Shown: piece after piece, positions 10,364-19,657 of the stretch | How positions within the stretch are numbered: position 1 is the stretch's first letter | How the letters are laid out: each line of letters starts with the position of its first letter | From: Pseudomonas taetrolens | Lineage (GTDB): Bacteria > Pseudomonadota > Gammaproteobacteria > Pseudomonadales > Pseudomonadaceae | Direction: 5' to 3' | Length of the DNA stretch: 64,000 nt | Assembly: GCF_900475285.1 (NCBI RefSeq) | Contig: NZ_LS483370.1 | Coordinates: 1,006,001-1,070,000, forward strand | Position numbers and translations under genes: made by a program | The notes under the pieces: model-generated | Database searches by the model: none | What the model saw: the letters and a program-made list of their open reading frames with translations, nothing else | Told to the model about the DNA's origin: nothing

Positions 10364-10378
10364 CGAGAATGATTGTCA
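10364..10378. promoter_or_regulatory. Fur box upstream of bfd
   Basis: The minus strand reads TGACAATCATTCTCG, close to the 7-1-7 Fur consensus TGATAATNATTATCA, with three mismatches. It lies about 50 bases upstream of the bfd ATG, where Fur-Fe(II) would block the promoter. Confidence 0.65.
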
Positions 10379-10478
10379 AAGTGCATTGGGTCTTGATTGC
10401 GCTTTGTCTGACGTCTGCTGACGAACGGTCTGGGGCACCTTTCTACCGGGCTGCCGTCGACGACCGATTGTCGCGGAC

Positions 10479-10511
10479 AAAAAAGCCGGGCAGCAGGGCC
10501 CGGCTTTTTAT
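10479..10511. terminator. Bidirectional terminator downstream of rnt
   Basis: AAAAAAGCCGGGC, a short loop, then GCCCGGCTTTTTA form an inverted repeat with A and T tracts. It follows the rnt stop on the minus strand. Confidence 0.85.
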
Positions 10512-10538
10512 GTAGCGCAGAAGGGGTAAACAACAGGA

Positions 10539-11210
10539 TCAGTCGTTGAAGTCTTTCCAGCCGCCCATTTGCTTCCAGCGGTTAACGATACCGCAGAACA
10601 GCTCGGCGGTTTTTTCTGTGTCGTAGCGTGCCGAATGAGCTTCGCGTCCGTCAAAGTCGATGTCAGCGGTCTGGCATGCCTTGGCCAGCACGGTTTGACC
10701 GTAAGCCAGGCCCGCGAGGGTGGCGGTATCGAAACTGGAGAACGGATGAAACGGATTGCGCTTCATGTCGAGGCGTGCAACCGCCGCGTTGAGGAAGCCC
10801 AGGTCGAAACTGCTGTTATGCCCTACCAGAATGGCACGCTTGCAACCATTGGCTTTCAGTGCCTTGCGTACGCCGCGGAAGATGTCGGTCAACGCAGTCT
10901 CTTCACTGACCGCCATGCGCAGTGGGTGATCCAGCTTGATCCCGGTGAATTCCAGCGCGGCGGCTTCGATATTGGCGCCTTCAAAAGGCTCAACACGATG
11001 GAAGTAGGTGTGTTCCGGGAACACAAAGCCTTTCTCATCCATGCCGATCGTGACAGCGGCTATTTCCAGAAGTGCATCAGTGGCGCAGTTGAAGCCGCCG
11101 GTTTCAACGTCGATTACGACCGGCAGATAGCCGCGAAAGCGCTCGGCCATCGGATGGCGTGGGCCACCATGACCGCCTTCGTGTTCGTCATCAAAATGGT
11201 CGTCACTCAC
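10539..11210 (-). CDS. rnt: Ribonuclease T
   Basis: 3'-5' exoribonuclease that trims the 3' ends of tRNA, 5S and 23S rRNA. The 223-residue protein has the DEDD motifs: Exo [21 protein letters not shown], Exo [16 protein letters not shown] and Exo [17 protein letters not shown], whose His and Asp are catalytic. Its ATG overlaps the pyrC stop by four bases, so translation is coupled to pyrC. In P. aeruginosa, as I recall, a peroxiredoxin gene lies between rnt and bfd; here only about 230 bases separate them. Confidence 0.95.
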   Translation of the reverse strand: MSDDHFDDEHEGGHGGPRHPMAERFRGYLPVVIDVETGGFNCATDALLEIAAVTIGMDEKGFVFPEHTYFHRVEPFEGANIEAAALEFTGIKLDHPLRMAVSEETALTDIFRGVRKALKANGCKRAILVGHNSSFDLGFLNAAVARLDMKRNPFHPFSSFDTATLAGLAYGQTVLAKACQTADIDFDGREAHSARYDTEKTAELFCGIVNRWKQMGGWKDFND

Positions 11211-12253
11211 AGTTGTTCCTCCAGCAGGCGCCAGCGCAGTTTTTCACCGGCGCGCAGCGGAATTACATTCAGCTCGCCGAAAGGCAGGCTGGCAGGGGCG
11301 GTCCACTCCTGGCGAACCAGGGTGATGTGTTCAGTGCTGGCAGGCAGGCCATAGAAGCGAGGGCCGTTCAAGCTGGCAAAGGCTTCCAGTTTGTCGAGCG
11401 CATTGCGTTGCTCGAAGGCTTCAGCGTACATCTCAATGGCTGCATAGGCGGTGTAGCAACCGGCACAGCCACAAGCAGCTTCCTTGGCGTGCTGGGCGTG
11501 CGGAGCCGAGTCTGTGCCAAGGAAGAACTTCGCGCTGCCGCTGGTGGCCGCATCCAGCAGGGCTTCCTGGTGGGTGTTGCGCTTGAGGATCGGCAGGCAA
11601 TAGAAGTGCGGGCGAATGCCGCCCACCAGCATGTGATTGCGGTTGTAAAGTAGGTGATGAGCCGTGATGGTTGCGCCCACATTGGCCGAAGCCTCGGTGA
11701 CGAACTGCACCGCATCTGCGGTGGTGATGTGCTCAAAGACAACCTTCAGGGTCGGGAAGCGTTCCACGACACGACGCATATGCTCGTCGATGAAGATTTT
11801 CTCGCGATCAAACACATCCACGTTGGCGCGGGTGACTTCGCCGTGTATCAGCAATGGCATGCCGACTTCGGCCATGGCTTCGAGGACCGGGAAGATCGCA
11901 TCGATGCTGGTGACACCAGAGTCGGAATTGGTCGTTGCTCCAGCCGGATACAGCTTGGCAGCATGGACGAAGCCGCTGGCCTTGGCCGTGCGAATGTCCT
12001 CTGGCTGGGTTCGGTCAGTGAGGTACAGCACCATCAACGGCTCGAAACGGCTACCAGCCGGGCGAGCCGCCAGAATGCGTTGGCGGTAGGCATCGGCTTC
12101 GGCCGCATTACGCACCGGAGGTACCAGGTTAGGCATGATGATGGCGCGGCCAAAGGTGCGCGCAACATCCGCGACAGTGTGGGGCAACACAGCACCATCG
12201 CGAAGATGTATATGCCAGTCGTCGGGACGCAGCAGGGTCAGGCGGTCAGACAT
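11207..12253 (-). CDS. pyrC: Dihydroorotase
   Basis: Zinc amidohydrolase of pyrimidine biosynthesis that interconverts carbamoyl aspartate and dihydroorotate. The start [20 protein letters not shown] at 12253 (348 residues) is typical of the short class II PyrC; the longer reading from 12313 is not conserved. Metal ligands HIH in DWHIHLRDG, the carboxylated lysine in [12 protein letters not shown] and GTDSAPH are in place. It is the first gene of a pyrC-rnt pair and is divergent from motY. Confidence 0.95.
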   Translation of the reverse strand: MSDRLTLLRPDDWHIHLRDGAVLPHTVADVARTFGRAIIMPNLVPPVRNAAEADAYRQRILAARPAGSRFEPLMVLYLTDRTQPEDIRTAKASGFVHAAKLYPAGATTNSDSGVTSIDAIFPVLEAMAEVGMPLLIHGEVTRANVDVFDREKIFIDEHMRRVVERFPTLKVVFEHITTADAVQFVTEASANVGATITAHHLLYNRNHMLVGGIRPHFYCLPILKRNTHQEALLDAATSGSAKFFLGTDSAPHAQHAKEAACGCAGCYTAYAAIEMYAEAFEQRNALDKLEAFASLNGPRFYGLPASTEHITLVRQEWTAPASLPFGELNVIPLRAGEKLRWRLLEEQL

Positions 12254-12319
12254 TGGGGATTCCAGGCGGGTCAAACTGATGTGAATGCTACCGGAAAAGA
12301 CTCTCTCAGGCACTCGCTA

Positions 12320-12346
12320 TCAAGTTTTGTAGCGGCTAACCGATAT
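12320..12346 (+). promoter_or_regulatory. FliA (sigma-28) promoter of motY
   Basis: TCAA, 15 bases, then ACCGATAT closely match the flagellar sigma-28 consensus TAAA-N15-GCCGATAA with exact spacing. It is oriented toward motY, with the GTG start about 60 bases downstream, which fits late flagellar gene control. Confidence 0.6.
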
Positions 12347-12407
12347 ATCCAGGGTATGCCGTAACCGGCTGACTGATTTTTTGCAGTACAAGCCTGTGGA
12401 GCCTCCC

Positions 12408-13313
12408 GTGCGCCAGTGTTATCTCATTCTGTTCGGTCTGTTTACCTGCCTGCCTGCCATGGCCCTGACTTTTCAGACGCGACTGGAGAGTGTGGAGTGG
12501 AAGGTTGAAGGCGATCAGTTCGAGTGTCGTCTGATTCAGCCCATTACCGATTTTGGTTCTGGAGCCTTCGTGCGTCGCGCCGGTGAGCAAGCTGTTTTCC
12601 GACTGAATGCCTACAACTCAATGCTGGGAGAAGGCTCTGCGACCCTCTTGGCAGCGGCTGCCCCCTGGCAGCCGGGGCGGGGTGACATAAGTTTGGGGGC
12701 TGTGCGCATCGGTCGGGGTCAGGTTCTGTTCAACAGCTCTCAAAGCCAGGCCGGAGGGTTGTTTCGTGGTCTGCTGGAGGGGAGAAGTCCAGTGGTCAGG
12801 CATTATTCCCGTGAAGGCCAAGTGTCGGAGGTGCGTCTTTTACCGGTGAAATTCCGTCAAGCGTATGCGGATTACGAAGCCTGTACCGTCAAGCTGCTGC
12901 CCAGGAATTTTGAACAGGTGCGGCAAAGCCGGATCGGTTTTCCGGGCAGCGGAACCGAACTGGATGCTCAGGCCCGGAACAGCCTGCAAGTGGTGGTGGA
13001 CTACTTGAAGGCAGACCCGACGGTCAATCACGTCTTTCTTGATGGCTATTCGGACAATACAGGCAATCGTTTGACCAATCGCGAGCTGTCACGCCGTCGG
13101 GCGTTAGCCGTTATGGATTACTTCAAGGAAAACGGCCTGCAAGAGTCACAGATCACACTGCGGTTTCATGGGGAACAATACCCCTTGGCAGCGAACACCA
13201 GTGCTGTGAATCGTGCGAAAAACCGTCGTGTCAGCGTGCGGCTTGAGCGCCTTCCAGTGCCTGAAAAATCAGTTCCGATAACCAGCACAACCTCCTCTTC
13301 AGAAGTACGCTAA
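12408..13313 (+). CDS. motY: Flagellar stator-associated protein MotY
   Basis: Periplasmic protein of 301 residues that anchors the polar flagellar stator to peptidoglycan (T-ring). I choose the GTG at 12408 because GGAG lies six bases upstream and the product then starts with a clean signal peptide (MRQCYLILFGLFTCLPAMA); the TTG at 12381 adds a charged leader. The N-terminal MotY domain covers about residues 20-150. The C-terminal OmpA-like peptidoglycan-binding domain contains FLDGYSDNTGNRLTNRELS and RAKNRRVSVRLE. Its position between pyrC and argG is conserved in Pseudomonas. Confidence 0.88.
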   Translation: MRQCYLILFGLFTCLPAMALTFQTRLESVEWKVEGDQFECRLIQPITDFGSGAFVRRAGEQAVFRLNAYNSMLGEGSATLLAAAAPWQPGRGDISLGAVRIGRGQVLFNSSQSQAGGLFRGLLEGRSPVVRHYSREGQVSEVRLLPVKFRQAYADYEACTVKLLPRNFEQVRQSRIGFPGSGTELDAQARNSLQVVVDYLKADPTVNHVFLDGYSDNTGNRLTNRELSRRRALAVMDYFKENGLQESQITLRFHGEQYPLAANTSAVNRAKNRRVSVRLERLPVPEKSVPITSTTSSSEVR

Positions 13314-13441
13314 AAAATCTGCTTGAGTCGCGCCTTTGAAACTAACTGTCGCTTTGTCGTCTTAAGCTGTCGCGCCTCTGTAAATTAATACACTTGAGCG
13401 GTAGACTGTTCGGCTTTTCGAACAACCCGTGGAGTGATGGC

Positions 13442-14659
13442 ATGGCGGACGTAAACAAGGTCGTTCTGGCTTATTCGGGCGGCCTGGACACTTCGGTGAT
13501 CCTTAAGTGGCTGCAGGATACTTATAACTGTGAAGTCGTAACCTTCACCGCTGACCTTGGTCAGGGCGAAGAGGTCGAACCTGCACGCGCCAAGGCACAA
13601 GCCATGGGCGTCAAGGAAATCTACATTGATGACCTGCGCGAAGAGTTTGTTCGTGACTTCGTTTTCCCGATGTTCCGTGCCAACACCGTTTACGAAGGCG
13701 AGTACCTGCTGGGTACTTCCATCGCACGTCCGCTGATTGCCAAACGTCTGATTGAAATCGCCAACGAAACCGGCGCCGATGCCATTTCCCACGGCGCTAC
13801 CGGCAAAGGTAATGATCAGGTTCGCTTCGAACTGGGTGCCTATGCGCTGAAACCAGGGGTCAAAGTGATTGCTCCTTGGCGTGAGTGGGACTTGCTCTCG
13901 CGTGAAAAGCTGATGGATTACGCTGAAAAGCACGCAATCCCGATCGAGCGTCATGGCAAGAAAAAGTCCCCGTACTCGATGGATGCCAACCTGCTGCACA
14001 TCTCTTACGAGGGCGGTGTGCTGGAAGATACCTGGACCGAGCACGAAGAAGACATGTGGCGCTGGACAAAGTCGCCAGAGGACGCGCCTAACACGCCGAC
14101 CTACCTGGAACTGACTTATCGCAATGGCGATATCGTTGCACTGGATGGCGTCGAAATGACCCCGGCTACGGTATTGGCCACATTGAACCGTATCGGCGGT
14201 GAGAACGGCATCGGTCGTCTTGACATCGTTGAGAACCGTTATGTCGGGATGAAGTCTCGCGGTTGCTACGAAACCCCGGGCGGCACCATCATGCTGCGTG
14301 CTCACCGTGCCATTGAGTCCATCACTCTGGACCGTGAAGTCGCTCACCTGAAAGACGAGTTGATGCCCAAGTATGCCAGCCTGATTTACACCGGCTACTG
14401 GTGGAGCCCTGAGCGCCTCATGCTCCAACAAATGATTGATGCTTCTCAGGCACACGTTAACGGTGTTGTTCGCCTGAAACTGTACAAGGGTAACGTAATT
14501 GTTACCGGTCGTAAGTCTGATGAATCGTTGTTTGATGCCAATATTGCAACGTTCGAAGAAGATGGCGGCGCCTACAATCAGGAAGATGCAGCAGGCTTCA
14601 TCAAGTTGAATGCCTTGCGCATGCGTATTGCGGCGAACAAAGGCCGTAAGTTGTTCTGA
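13442..14659 (+). CDS. argG: Argininosuccinate synthase
   Basis: ATP-dependent ligation of citrulline and aspartate to argininosuccinate, the step after ArgF. The start [20 protein letters not shown] at 13442 (405 residues) has GGAG nearby and the PP-loop AYSGGLDTS at once after the start; the reading from 13394 adds 16 non-conserved residues. [13 protein letters not shown] and [12 protein letters not shown] are further family signatures. It is followed by a strong terminator and is monocistronic. Confidence 0.97.
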   Translation: MADVNKVVLAYSGGLDTSVILKWLQDTYNCEVVTFTADLGQGEEVEPARAKAQAMGVKEIYIDDLREEFVRDFVFPMFRANTVYEGEYLLGTSIARPLIAKRLIEIANETGADAISHGATGKGNDQVRFELGAYALKPGVKVIAPWREWDLLSREKLMDYAEKHAIPIERHGKKKSPYSMDANLLHISYEGGVLEDTWTEHEEDMWRWTKSPEDAPNTPTYLELTYRNGDIVALDGVEMTPATVLATLNRIGGENGIGRLDIVENRYVGMKSRGCYETPGGTIMLRAHRAIESITLDREVAHLKDELMPKYASLIYTGYWWSPERLMLQQMIDASQAHVNGVVRLKLYKGNVIVTGRKSDESLFDANIATFEEDGGAYNQEDAAGFIKLNALRMRIAANKGRKLF

Positions 14660-14672
14660 CGCTAGCGCGTAT

Positions 14673-14706
14673 TAAAAACCCCGGCCTTTCGCCGGGGTTT
14701 TTTTTG
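14673..14706 (+). terminator. Terminator of argG
   Basis: AAAAACCCCGGC, loop CTTTC, GCCGGGG and a run of nine T residues lie directly after the argG stop. Confidence 0.93.
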
Positions 14707-14734
14707 ATTTAAAAAGGGACAGAGTTCATCGGGC

Positions 14735-15511
14735 TCAGGGTGAGCGTAATCTATTCAGCTGCCGGGTTTCTATATTGTATGTCAGCACCGTCGCCTGGCC
14801 GAAAAGTGCAGCGCTTTTGTGTTTGCTTATGGAGGTGTATTGAAGGCAGGTTTCAACTTCGGATGCTGTATCGGTGAGCAAGAGAACAAGATCATTTTTT
14901 TGCGTGCTGCTTTTTGGCAGTTGGCTGAGTTTAAAATGTTTGCGCAGCACATCATTTAATGTGTTCTTGGGTGTCAGTTGCCAGGCGGTGCAGTTCAGGT
15001 CAATCAGGTGGAAGTGTTTAAATGCGGTAGTTTCAGTTCGGGTACTGGACACCTCGGACAGGTTGAAGGGCGTATTGTCTGCGTATGCCGCAGCTTTCAG
15101 GTTATGGGGCCTGTACTTGGGGGGTTGGGGCAGGAAAATATAACGCAGAGGGGAACATGAGCTGAATTTAATACCGGGTTGAGAAAGCAGGCCGGAAGGG
15201 GACAGGTCGGTGTGGTTATTTGACTCTGCAATGGACTGATCCGGGTAAGCCTCAGTGGAAGCTGGCGCCGCAAGAGTGGCTCTCTCCTTGGACAGGTCAG
15301 CCGGGGTATAAAGGGTTTTGTTATTGAAATTAAGCGTCAGAAAGAACAGGGTGATCAGGAATGAAGGGAATACGATAAGAAACCAGACGTATATTTTCTG
15401 ATTTTCTCTGTTGATATAGGGTAGCGAGGCCGCTGCAGAGGCTTCGGTCAGCATCGAAAAAATAGCGATAACCGTGAGCGGGTTATTGATGTTGATTTTG
15501 TTTTTGATCAT
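14735..15511 (-). CDS. Unrecognised two-helix membrane protein
   Basis: A 258-residue protein of unknown function. Two hydrophobic segments are visible, at about residues 10-31 (NPLTVIAIFSMLTEASAAAS) and 41-62 (YVWFLIVFPSFLITLFFLTL), followed by LNFNNKTLYTPADLS. From memory, that NPLTVIAIF...LFFLTLNFN-x-K-LY-P-D pattern recurs at the N-terminus of many bacterial membrane proteins with variable C-terminal parts; I do not know a function. The remaining 190 residues, probably cytoplasmic, show no motif I know. The gene is AT-rich compared with its neighbours and lies beside a long non-coding stretch, so it may be acquired. Confidence 0.6.
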   Translation of the reverse strand: MIKNKININNPLTVIAIFSMLTEASAAASLPYINRENQKIYVWFLIVFPSFLITLFFLTLNFNNKTLYTPADLSKERATLAAPASTEAYPDQSIAESNNHTDLSPSGLLSQPGIKFSSCSPLRYIFLPQPPKYRPHNLKAAAYADNTPFNLSEVSSTRTETTAFKHFHLIDLNCTAWQLTPKNTLNDVLRKHFKLSQLPKSSTQKNDLVLLLTDTASEVETCLQYTSISKHKSAALFGQATVLTYNIETRQLNRLRSP

Positions 15512-16739
15512 GGGATGACCTATAGATGAGGTGTTTTATTTCAGTGAGATATCCGCGTCGTGCACGAAAAAGGACAAATAATATTTAAATAATGTTTTTT
15601 TGGTATGAGTCCGTGCTGCACCTATTGTCGGTTTACAGCACGGCTCCGCCTGGAATACGGCCCGATGCGAAGGGTTTCCAGTAAAGTTAGACCCCGGATT
15701 TTAAGTGTGCAAATAAAATGTATCGATTGCTCATTGATTTATGTGGGCGAGCTGACTGTTTTTCAGATGTATTACTTTCTGTGTAGGAGCTGGGCCGTGA
15801 AATGATGATGCCATGTATTAGGTGTTATTAAGTTTTTGGTGTAGGGCGCTGTAAAGAAAGTCGGTGCTGGTTGGTCACTGAAAATGAGTGCGGTACTTGC
15901 TGAGTTGTTGTGAGTGAAACGTTGTTTTTTGGAAGGGGGGCGACGACCTGAAGTTTGAAGGTCAGGCGTTTAGTGTTTGGCATCTTGTTTTCAGGTGATT
16001 TCCGAATGTCGTGTAGTCTTCTTCTTTAAGTACGAAATAGTAATATTTTTTTCTGGAAACAGAGTAGATTTTCAGCGTAATGCTTTGTGAGTTTAATAAA
16101 TCTGTAATGAAGCTATGTTTTTTGTGGTTGAAAGTGTGATCATTTTTAAAGGGAGGTGGTAATTTACATATGTCGTCTGTAAGGTTTCGGTTGTGGGATA
16201 AAGGCAGTGGGATTAAGTCCGTTAGTTATTGGGGGTGTCAGATTAGTATCATGCGTTCTGCGGAATGATCATGTGTAGTGACGCATTTTGAGTTCTGTAT
16301 TATTTGCTGAAGCTGATTTTCCTTCGAACTTCGTAGGTTTTTTCGAGAGAAGAGAGGAGGTAAGCCTGAAAGAGAATCGGGTTGTGGCCCGTAGGAGTCA
16401 TGTGCTGTATTGACGGTTAAATAAAACTTGCTTCCGGGCGTTTCGGGGTAAGTCAGAGCGTTTCTTTTGGGGTGTATAAAGTTATTACCAATATTTACTA
16501 AGGTTGCGAGTGGAGTGTTGGCAGTTCTGTTCTGGATGCTCTCGTTTGCGGGTCTCTTAACGAGAAGGTGTGGCGCGGCTTGATCTCTGTGAGTGATTTT
16601 TTTGTAAGGTAAATCTTTTTTATCTGTAGGAAATGTCTTTGCTTGTTAGTGCTTGGGGGGGGCACTATGCCCAGGGTGTTGTGACTAGGCTATTGTGCTG
16701 ACTCTAAAATTCGAACAGCGAAAAAAATTGGAATTTCCC
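15512..16739. other. AT-rich stretch of about 1.2 kb without a convincing gene
   Basis: This region has many T-rich runs and frequent stops in all frames, and its composition differs from the surrounding core genes. A 66-codon reading at 15605-15805 has no family resemblance. A purine-rich GGGAGGTGG at 16151-16159 lies ten bases before an ATG opening a 32-codon reading (16170-16268). The region must also contain the promoters of the flanking divergent genes. It could hold small RNAs or decayed genes; I cannot identify any. Confidence 0.5.
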
Positions 16740-17366
16740 ATGAATAAAGTGCTGATCGTGGATGATCATCCTGTAATTCGTCTTGCCGTTCGTATGCTCA
16801 TGGAGCGACATGGCTATGAAGTTATCGCCGAGACGGACAATGGTGTGGATGCTTTGCAACTTGCGCGTGAGCATGCGCCAGATATTGTTATTTTGGATAT
16901 AGGTATACCCAAACTGGACGGGCTTGAAGTGATTGCGCGACTTTCAACGCCTGCAGTACCGATTAAAGTGCTGGTGCTGACTTCGCAAGCACCCGGTCAT
17001 TTTTCCATGCGGTGCATGCAGGCGGGTGCCGCAGGCTATGTATGCAAACAGCAGGATTTGACGGAGCTTTTGAGTGCCATCAAGGCCGTACTTTCAGGTT
17101 ACAGCTACTTTCCCAATCAGGCGCTTCATTCGGTGCGTTCCAGTCTGGGCAATGCGAGTGAGGCCGATATGGTCAACCGCCTTTCGGGGCGCGAGATGAT
17201 GGTGCTGCAGCAACTGGCGCGCGGTAAAAGCAACAAGGAAATAGCCGATGGCATGTTTTTGAGCAATAAAACGGTCAGTACCTACAAGACACGCCTGCTA
17301 TTGAAACTTAATGCCCGTTCGCTGGTGGATCTGATCGAGCTTGCACAGCGTAATGGCCTGGTATGA
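16740..17366 (+). CDS. NarL/FixJ-family response regulator
   Basis: Two-component DNA-binding regulator of 208 residues resembling BvgA-type proteins. The receiver domain (about 1-120) starts MNKVLIVDDHPVIRLAVRML with the acidic pair Asp8/Asp9, the phosphoacceptor Asp53 in IVILDIGIPKLDG, Thr/Ser in VLVLTSQ and the Lys in YVCKQQDL. The C-terminal LuxR helix-turn-helix (about 143-208) contains SGREMMVLQQLARGKSNKEI and LSNKTVSTYKTRLLLKL. No histidine kinase is nearby, so it is an orphan with unknown targets. The ATG at 16740 has only a weak GGAA Shine-Dalgarno; an upstream in-frame start at 16695 is possible. Confidence 0.88.
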   Translation: MNKVLIVDDHPVIRLAVRMLMERHGYEVIAETDNGVDALQLAREHAPDIVILDIGIPKLDGLEVIARLSTPAVPIKVLVLTSQAPGHFSMRCMQAGAAGYVCKQQDLTELLSAIKAVLSGYSYFPNQALHSVRSSLGNASEADMVNRLSGREMMVLQQLARGKSNKEIADGMFLSNKTVSTYKTRLLLKLNARSLVDLIELAQRNGLV

Positions 17367-17409
17367 GGAGGTGCCAGCGGGTGACTGAAACCCAGTGGCC
17401 CCTGAAAAC

Positions 17410-17437
17410 AAAAAGCCTCCGATAAAGGAGGCTTTTG
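17410..17437. terminator. Bidirectional terminator after the response regulator gene
   Basis: AAAAAGCCTCC, loop GATAAA, GGAGGCTTTT lies between the convergent regulator gene and the 60-residue PA3496-like gene. Confidence 0.85.
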
Positions 17438-17453
17438 ATAATCCGGGTCGGTC

Positions 17454-17636
17454 TTAGAGATCGTAACCATAGTCTTCCAACTCTTTTCTGAGCCGTTTTT
17501 CTTCCAGGAGAGCGTCGATGGTGCGACGCTTGGCCAAATTGGTTTTGGCCACCTCAATAACAGGCTCTACGATCTCTTCCTGATCGGCCGTCGTAAAATC
17601 TTCTTCTACTTCCAGTTCTTCTTTGCCAGTGCTCAT
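17454..17636 (-). CDS. PA3496 family small protein (putative envelope integrity)
   Basis: A 60-residue, highly charged protein: an acidic first half (MSTGKEELEVEEDFTTADQE) and a basic/acidic helical second half ending RLRKELEDYGYDL. It resembles the small pseudomonad family named after PA3496, described in annotation as a putative envelope integrity protein; the actual role is unknown to me. It lies about 105 bases downstream of nth on the same strand, which is also the P. aeruginosa order as I recall it. Confidence 0.75.
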   Translation of the reverse strand: MSTGKEELEVEEDFTTADQEEIVEPVIEVAKTNLAKRRTIDALLEEKRLRKELEDYGYDL

Positions 17637-17742
17637 TCAGTTCACTCCAGGCTAAGACAGTCAATGGCGCCCCTTATAGCGATAATCGCTGCGCGGGTAA
17701 AAAAGATTTTCTCAATCGATCAGCCCATAAGATCTCTATTAC

Positions 17743-18381
17743 TCAATCGTCAGAGGTTTTTTCCTTGAAATCACACAGGTCTTCTATGCGGCAGCTTCCG
17801 CAGCGCGGCTTGCGGGCCTGGCATACGTAGCGACCATGCAGGATGAGCCAATGGTGGGCATCCAGCAGGTAAGGCTTGGGTACAAACTTCATTAATTGCT
17901 TCTCTACCTCCACGACATTTTTTCCAGGAGCGATTCCAGTACGGTTGCTGACTCTGAAAATGTGCGTATCAACGGCCATCGTTAACTGCCTGAATGCTGT
18001 GTTTAGCACCACATTTGCCGTTTTCCGACCGACACCAGGAAGTGCTTCAAGCGCTTCTCGTGTTTGCGGAACTTGACTGTCATGCCGCTCAATCAGTAAG
18101 CGGCATGCCTCAATGACATTTTTGGCCTTGCTGTTATACAGGCCAATGGTCTTGATGTACGCCGACAGTCCCTCTACACCCAGAGCGTAGATGGCTTCTG
18201 GGGTATTGGCGACAGGAAACAGTTTGGCCATCGCCTTGTTGACGCTGACATCAGTAGCCTGGGCAGACAAAATCACAGCAATCAACAGCTCGAAAGGCGA
18301 GGAGTAGGCCAGCTCGGTTTTTGGCTCGGGATTGTCTTCGTGAAATCGACGAAATATTTCAAGACGTTTTGCTGCATTCAT
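17743..18381 (-). CDS. nth: Endonuclease III
   Basis: Base-excision repair glycosylase/AP lyase acting on oxidised pyrimidines. The 212-residue protein has the helix-hairpin-helix LPGVGRKTANVVLN with its catalytic lysine, the catalytic aspartate region AVDTHIFRVSNRTG, and the C-terminal [4Fe-4S] ligands in the exact C-x6-C-x2-C-x5-C spacing (CQARKPRCGSCRIEDLC). It is on the same strand as, and 68 bases downstream of, the rnfB-like gene. Confidence 0.96.
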   Translation of the reverse strand: MNAAKRLEIFRRFHEDNPEPKTELAYSSPFELLIAVILSAQATDVSVNKAMAKLFPVANTPEAIYALGVEGLSAYIKTIGLYNSKAKNVIEACRLLIERHDSQVPQTREALEALPGVGRKTANVVLNTAFRQLTMAVDTHIFRVSNRTGIAPGKNVVEVEKQLMKFVPKPYLLDAHHWLILHGRYVCQARKPRCGSCRIEDLCDFKEKTSDD

Positions 18382-18449
18382 GAGTAAAAACGTTTCCTGG
18401 ATAGCAGTCCGTTAAACGACGATGAGCGTGTATTGCACTTGAGAACGTA

Positions 18450-19442
18450 TCAGGCTTCAGATTGCTCTAACGTACTCAGCGTCAATTCGGCCGCTGCAAC
18501 CGCATCACACAATAGGGTCAGTTCAGAGCTGGATTGCGCTTGGGCGCTGGCCTTTTTCAGTTCGGCGCGACGCATGGCAAGCTGGATCTTGGCGCGCTTT
18601 AGCTCTGCGTTATTGCTAACGGGGGCTGGCGCAGAAACCTCGCTGGTGCTCTCCAGTTTAGCGAGTGCTTGTTCCGCGGACTCGAACTGCTCCTGAAGCA
18701 GAACCAACTGGGCTTGCTGTTGCCGCGTTGGAGGATGACCAAACGCCTTGAGCGACTTGTTCAATTGAGCACGCGCCATGGCCAGTGTGACTTTAGCTTT
18801 TTTTAGCGCTGCATCGTTGGGATTGGCAACGACAAGGGGCATGTCCTCTGCGTTTTGGGACGTGCCTGCCACTGGTGCAGATCGCTGGGTACGCACCAAG
18901 CGTTCTGTGAGCCTTTGCTGTTCCTCATGGTTCAAGCGTTCTGTACGGCGCTCGTAACGGGTGCGGGCATGATCCCTTTTTTGTGTGCGCGCCTGATATT
19001 GCTCCGCTTCATGAGCAAGTCCGCCGACGACCGCGATCACGCTCTCAGGCAATGGCCGCATTTCTATGCAGTCGACAGGGCAAGGGGCGATGCAAAGGTC
19101 ACAGCCCGTGCATTCATCAATGATGACGGTATGCATGAGCTTGGCCGCGCCGAGAATGGCATCGATCGGACATGCCTGGATGCATTTGGTACAGCCAATG
19201 CATTCAGCCTCTCGAATATAGGCCACTTGGGGTGGAGCAGTGCCGCGCTCTGTATCCAGCGCCACTACCGGGATCTTGAGCAGGCTGGCCAGCGCCGAGA
19301 TGGTTTCAGCGCCTCCTGGCGGGCATTTGTTGATGGCTTCGCCTTGAGCAATACCTTGCGCATAGGGTTTGCAGCCGGGGTGGCCGCATTTCCCGCATTG
19401 GGTTTGCGGCAATAAAGCATCAATACGTTGGATCAGGCTCAT
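18450..19442 (-). CDS. rsxB: RnfB-like electron transport protein, orphan and soluble
   Basis: A 330-residue iron-sulfur protein. The Fes domain with four cysteines (CGKCGHPGC ... KCPPGG) spans about residues 16-42. Two [4Fe-4S] ferredoxin motifs follow ([14 protein letters not shown] and [14 protein letters not shown], about 82-124). The last 170 residues are Arg/Lys/Glu/Ala-rich and likely coiled. Standard RnfB has an N-terminal membrane helix; this protein starts directly at [20 protein letters not shown] and lacks it. No rnfA, C, D, G or E gene is present here; the neighbours are nth and metG. The redox partner is unknown. Confidence 0.88.
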   Translation of the reverse strand: MSLIQRIDALLPQTQCGKCGHPGCKPYAQGIAQGEAINKCPPGGAETISALASLLKIPVVALDTERGTAPPQVAYIREAECIGCTKCIQACPIDAILGAAKLMHTVIIDECTGCDLCIAPCPVDCIEMRPLPESVIAVVGGLAHEAEQYQARTQKRDHARTRYERRTERLNHEEQQRLTERLVRTQRSAPVAGTSQNAEDMPLVVANPNDAALKKAKVTLAMARAQLNKSLKAFGHPPTRQQQAQLVLLQEQFESAEQALAKLESTSEVSAPAPVSNNAELKRAKIQLAMRRAELKKASAQAQSSSELTLLCDAVAAAELTLSTLEQSEA

Positions 19443-19657
19443 GGTGTGATTAGTCCAGCGACAGCGAGCCGCACCCGGGCGACATTCATCATGCGCGGTG
19501 ATTAATGAGGGTTTGGCAATAAAGCGTGAGTGTCAGGTCAGTCATGATCGATACGGTCAGGCGTACGAAGCTGATTATCCGACAAGGCAAGAAGGACGGC
19601 TACTGAATGAGCAGCCCCGTATGCCCTGAGGGGTGTACGGGGCTGTCAGAAGTGGTG

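Noticed and set aside
12381..12407. TTG start for motY
   Set aside because: It would put charged residues before the signal peptide; the GTG at 12408 has a better SD and gives a clean signal peptide.
15605..15805. A 66-codon open frame in the AT-rich region
   Set aside because: No good ribosome site, no sequence family, and codon use unlike the neighbouring genes.
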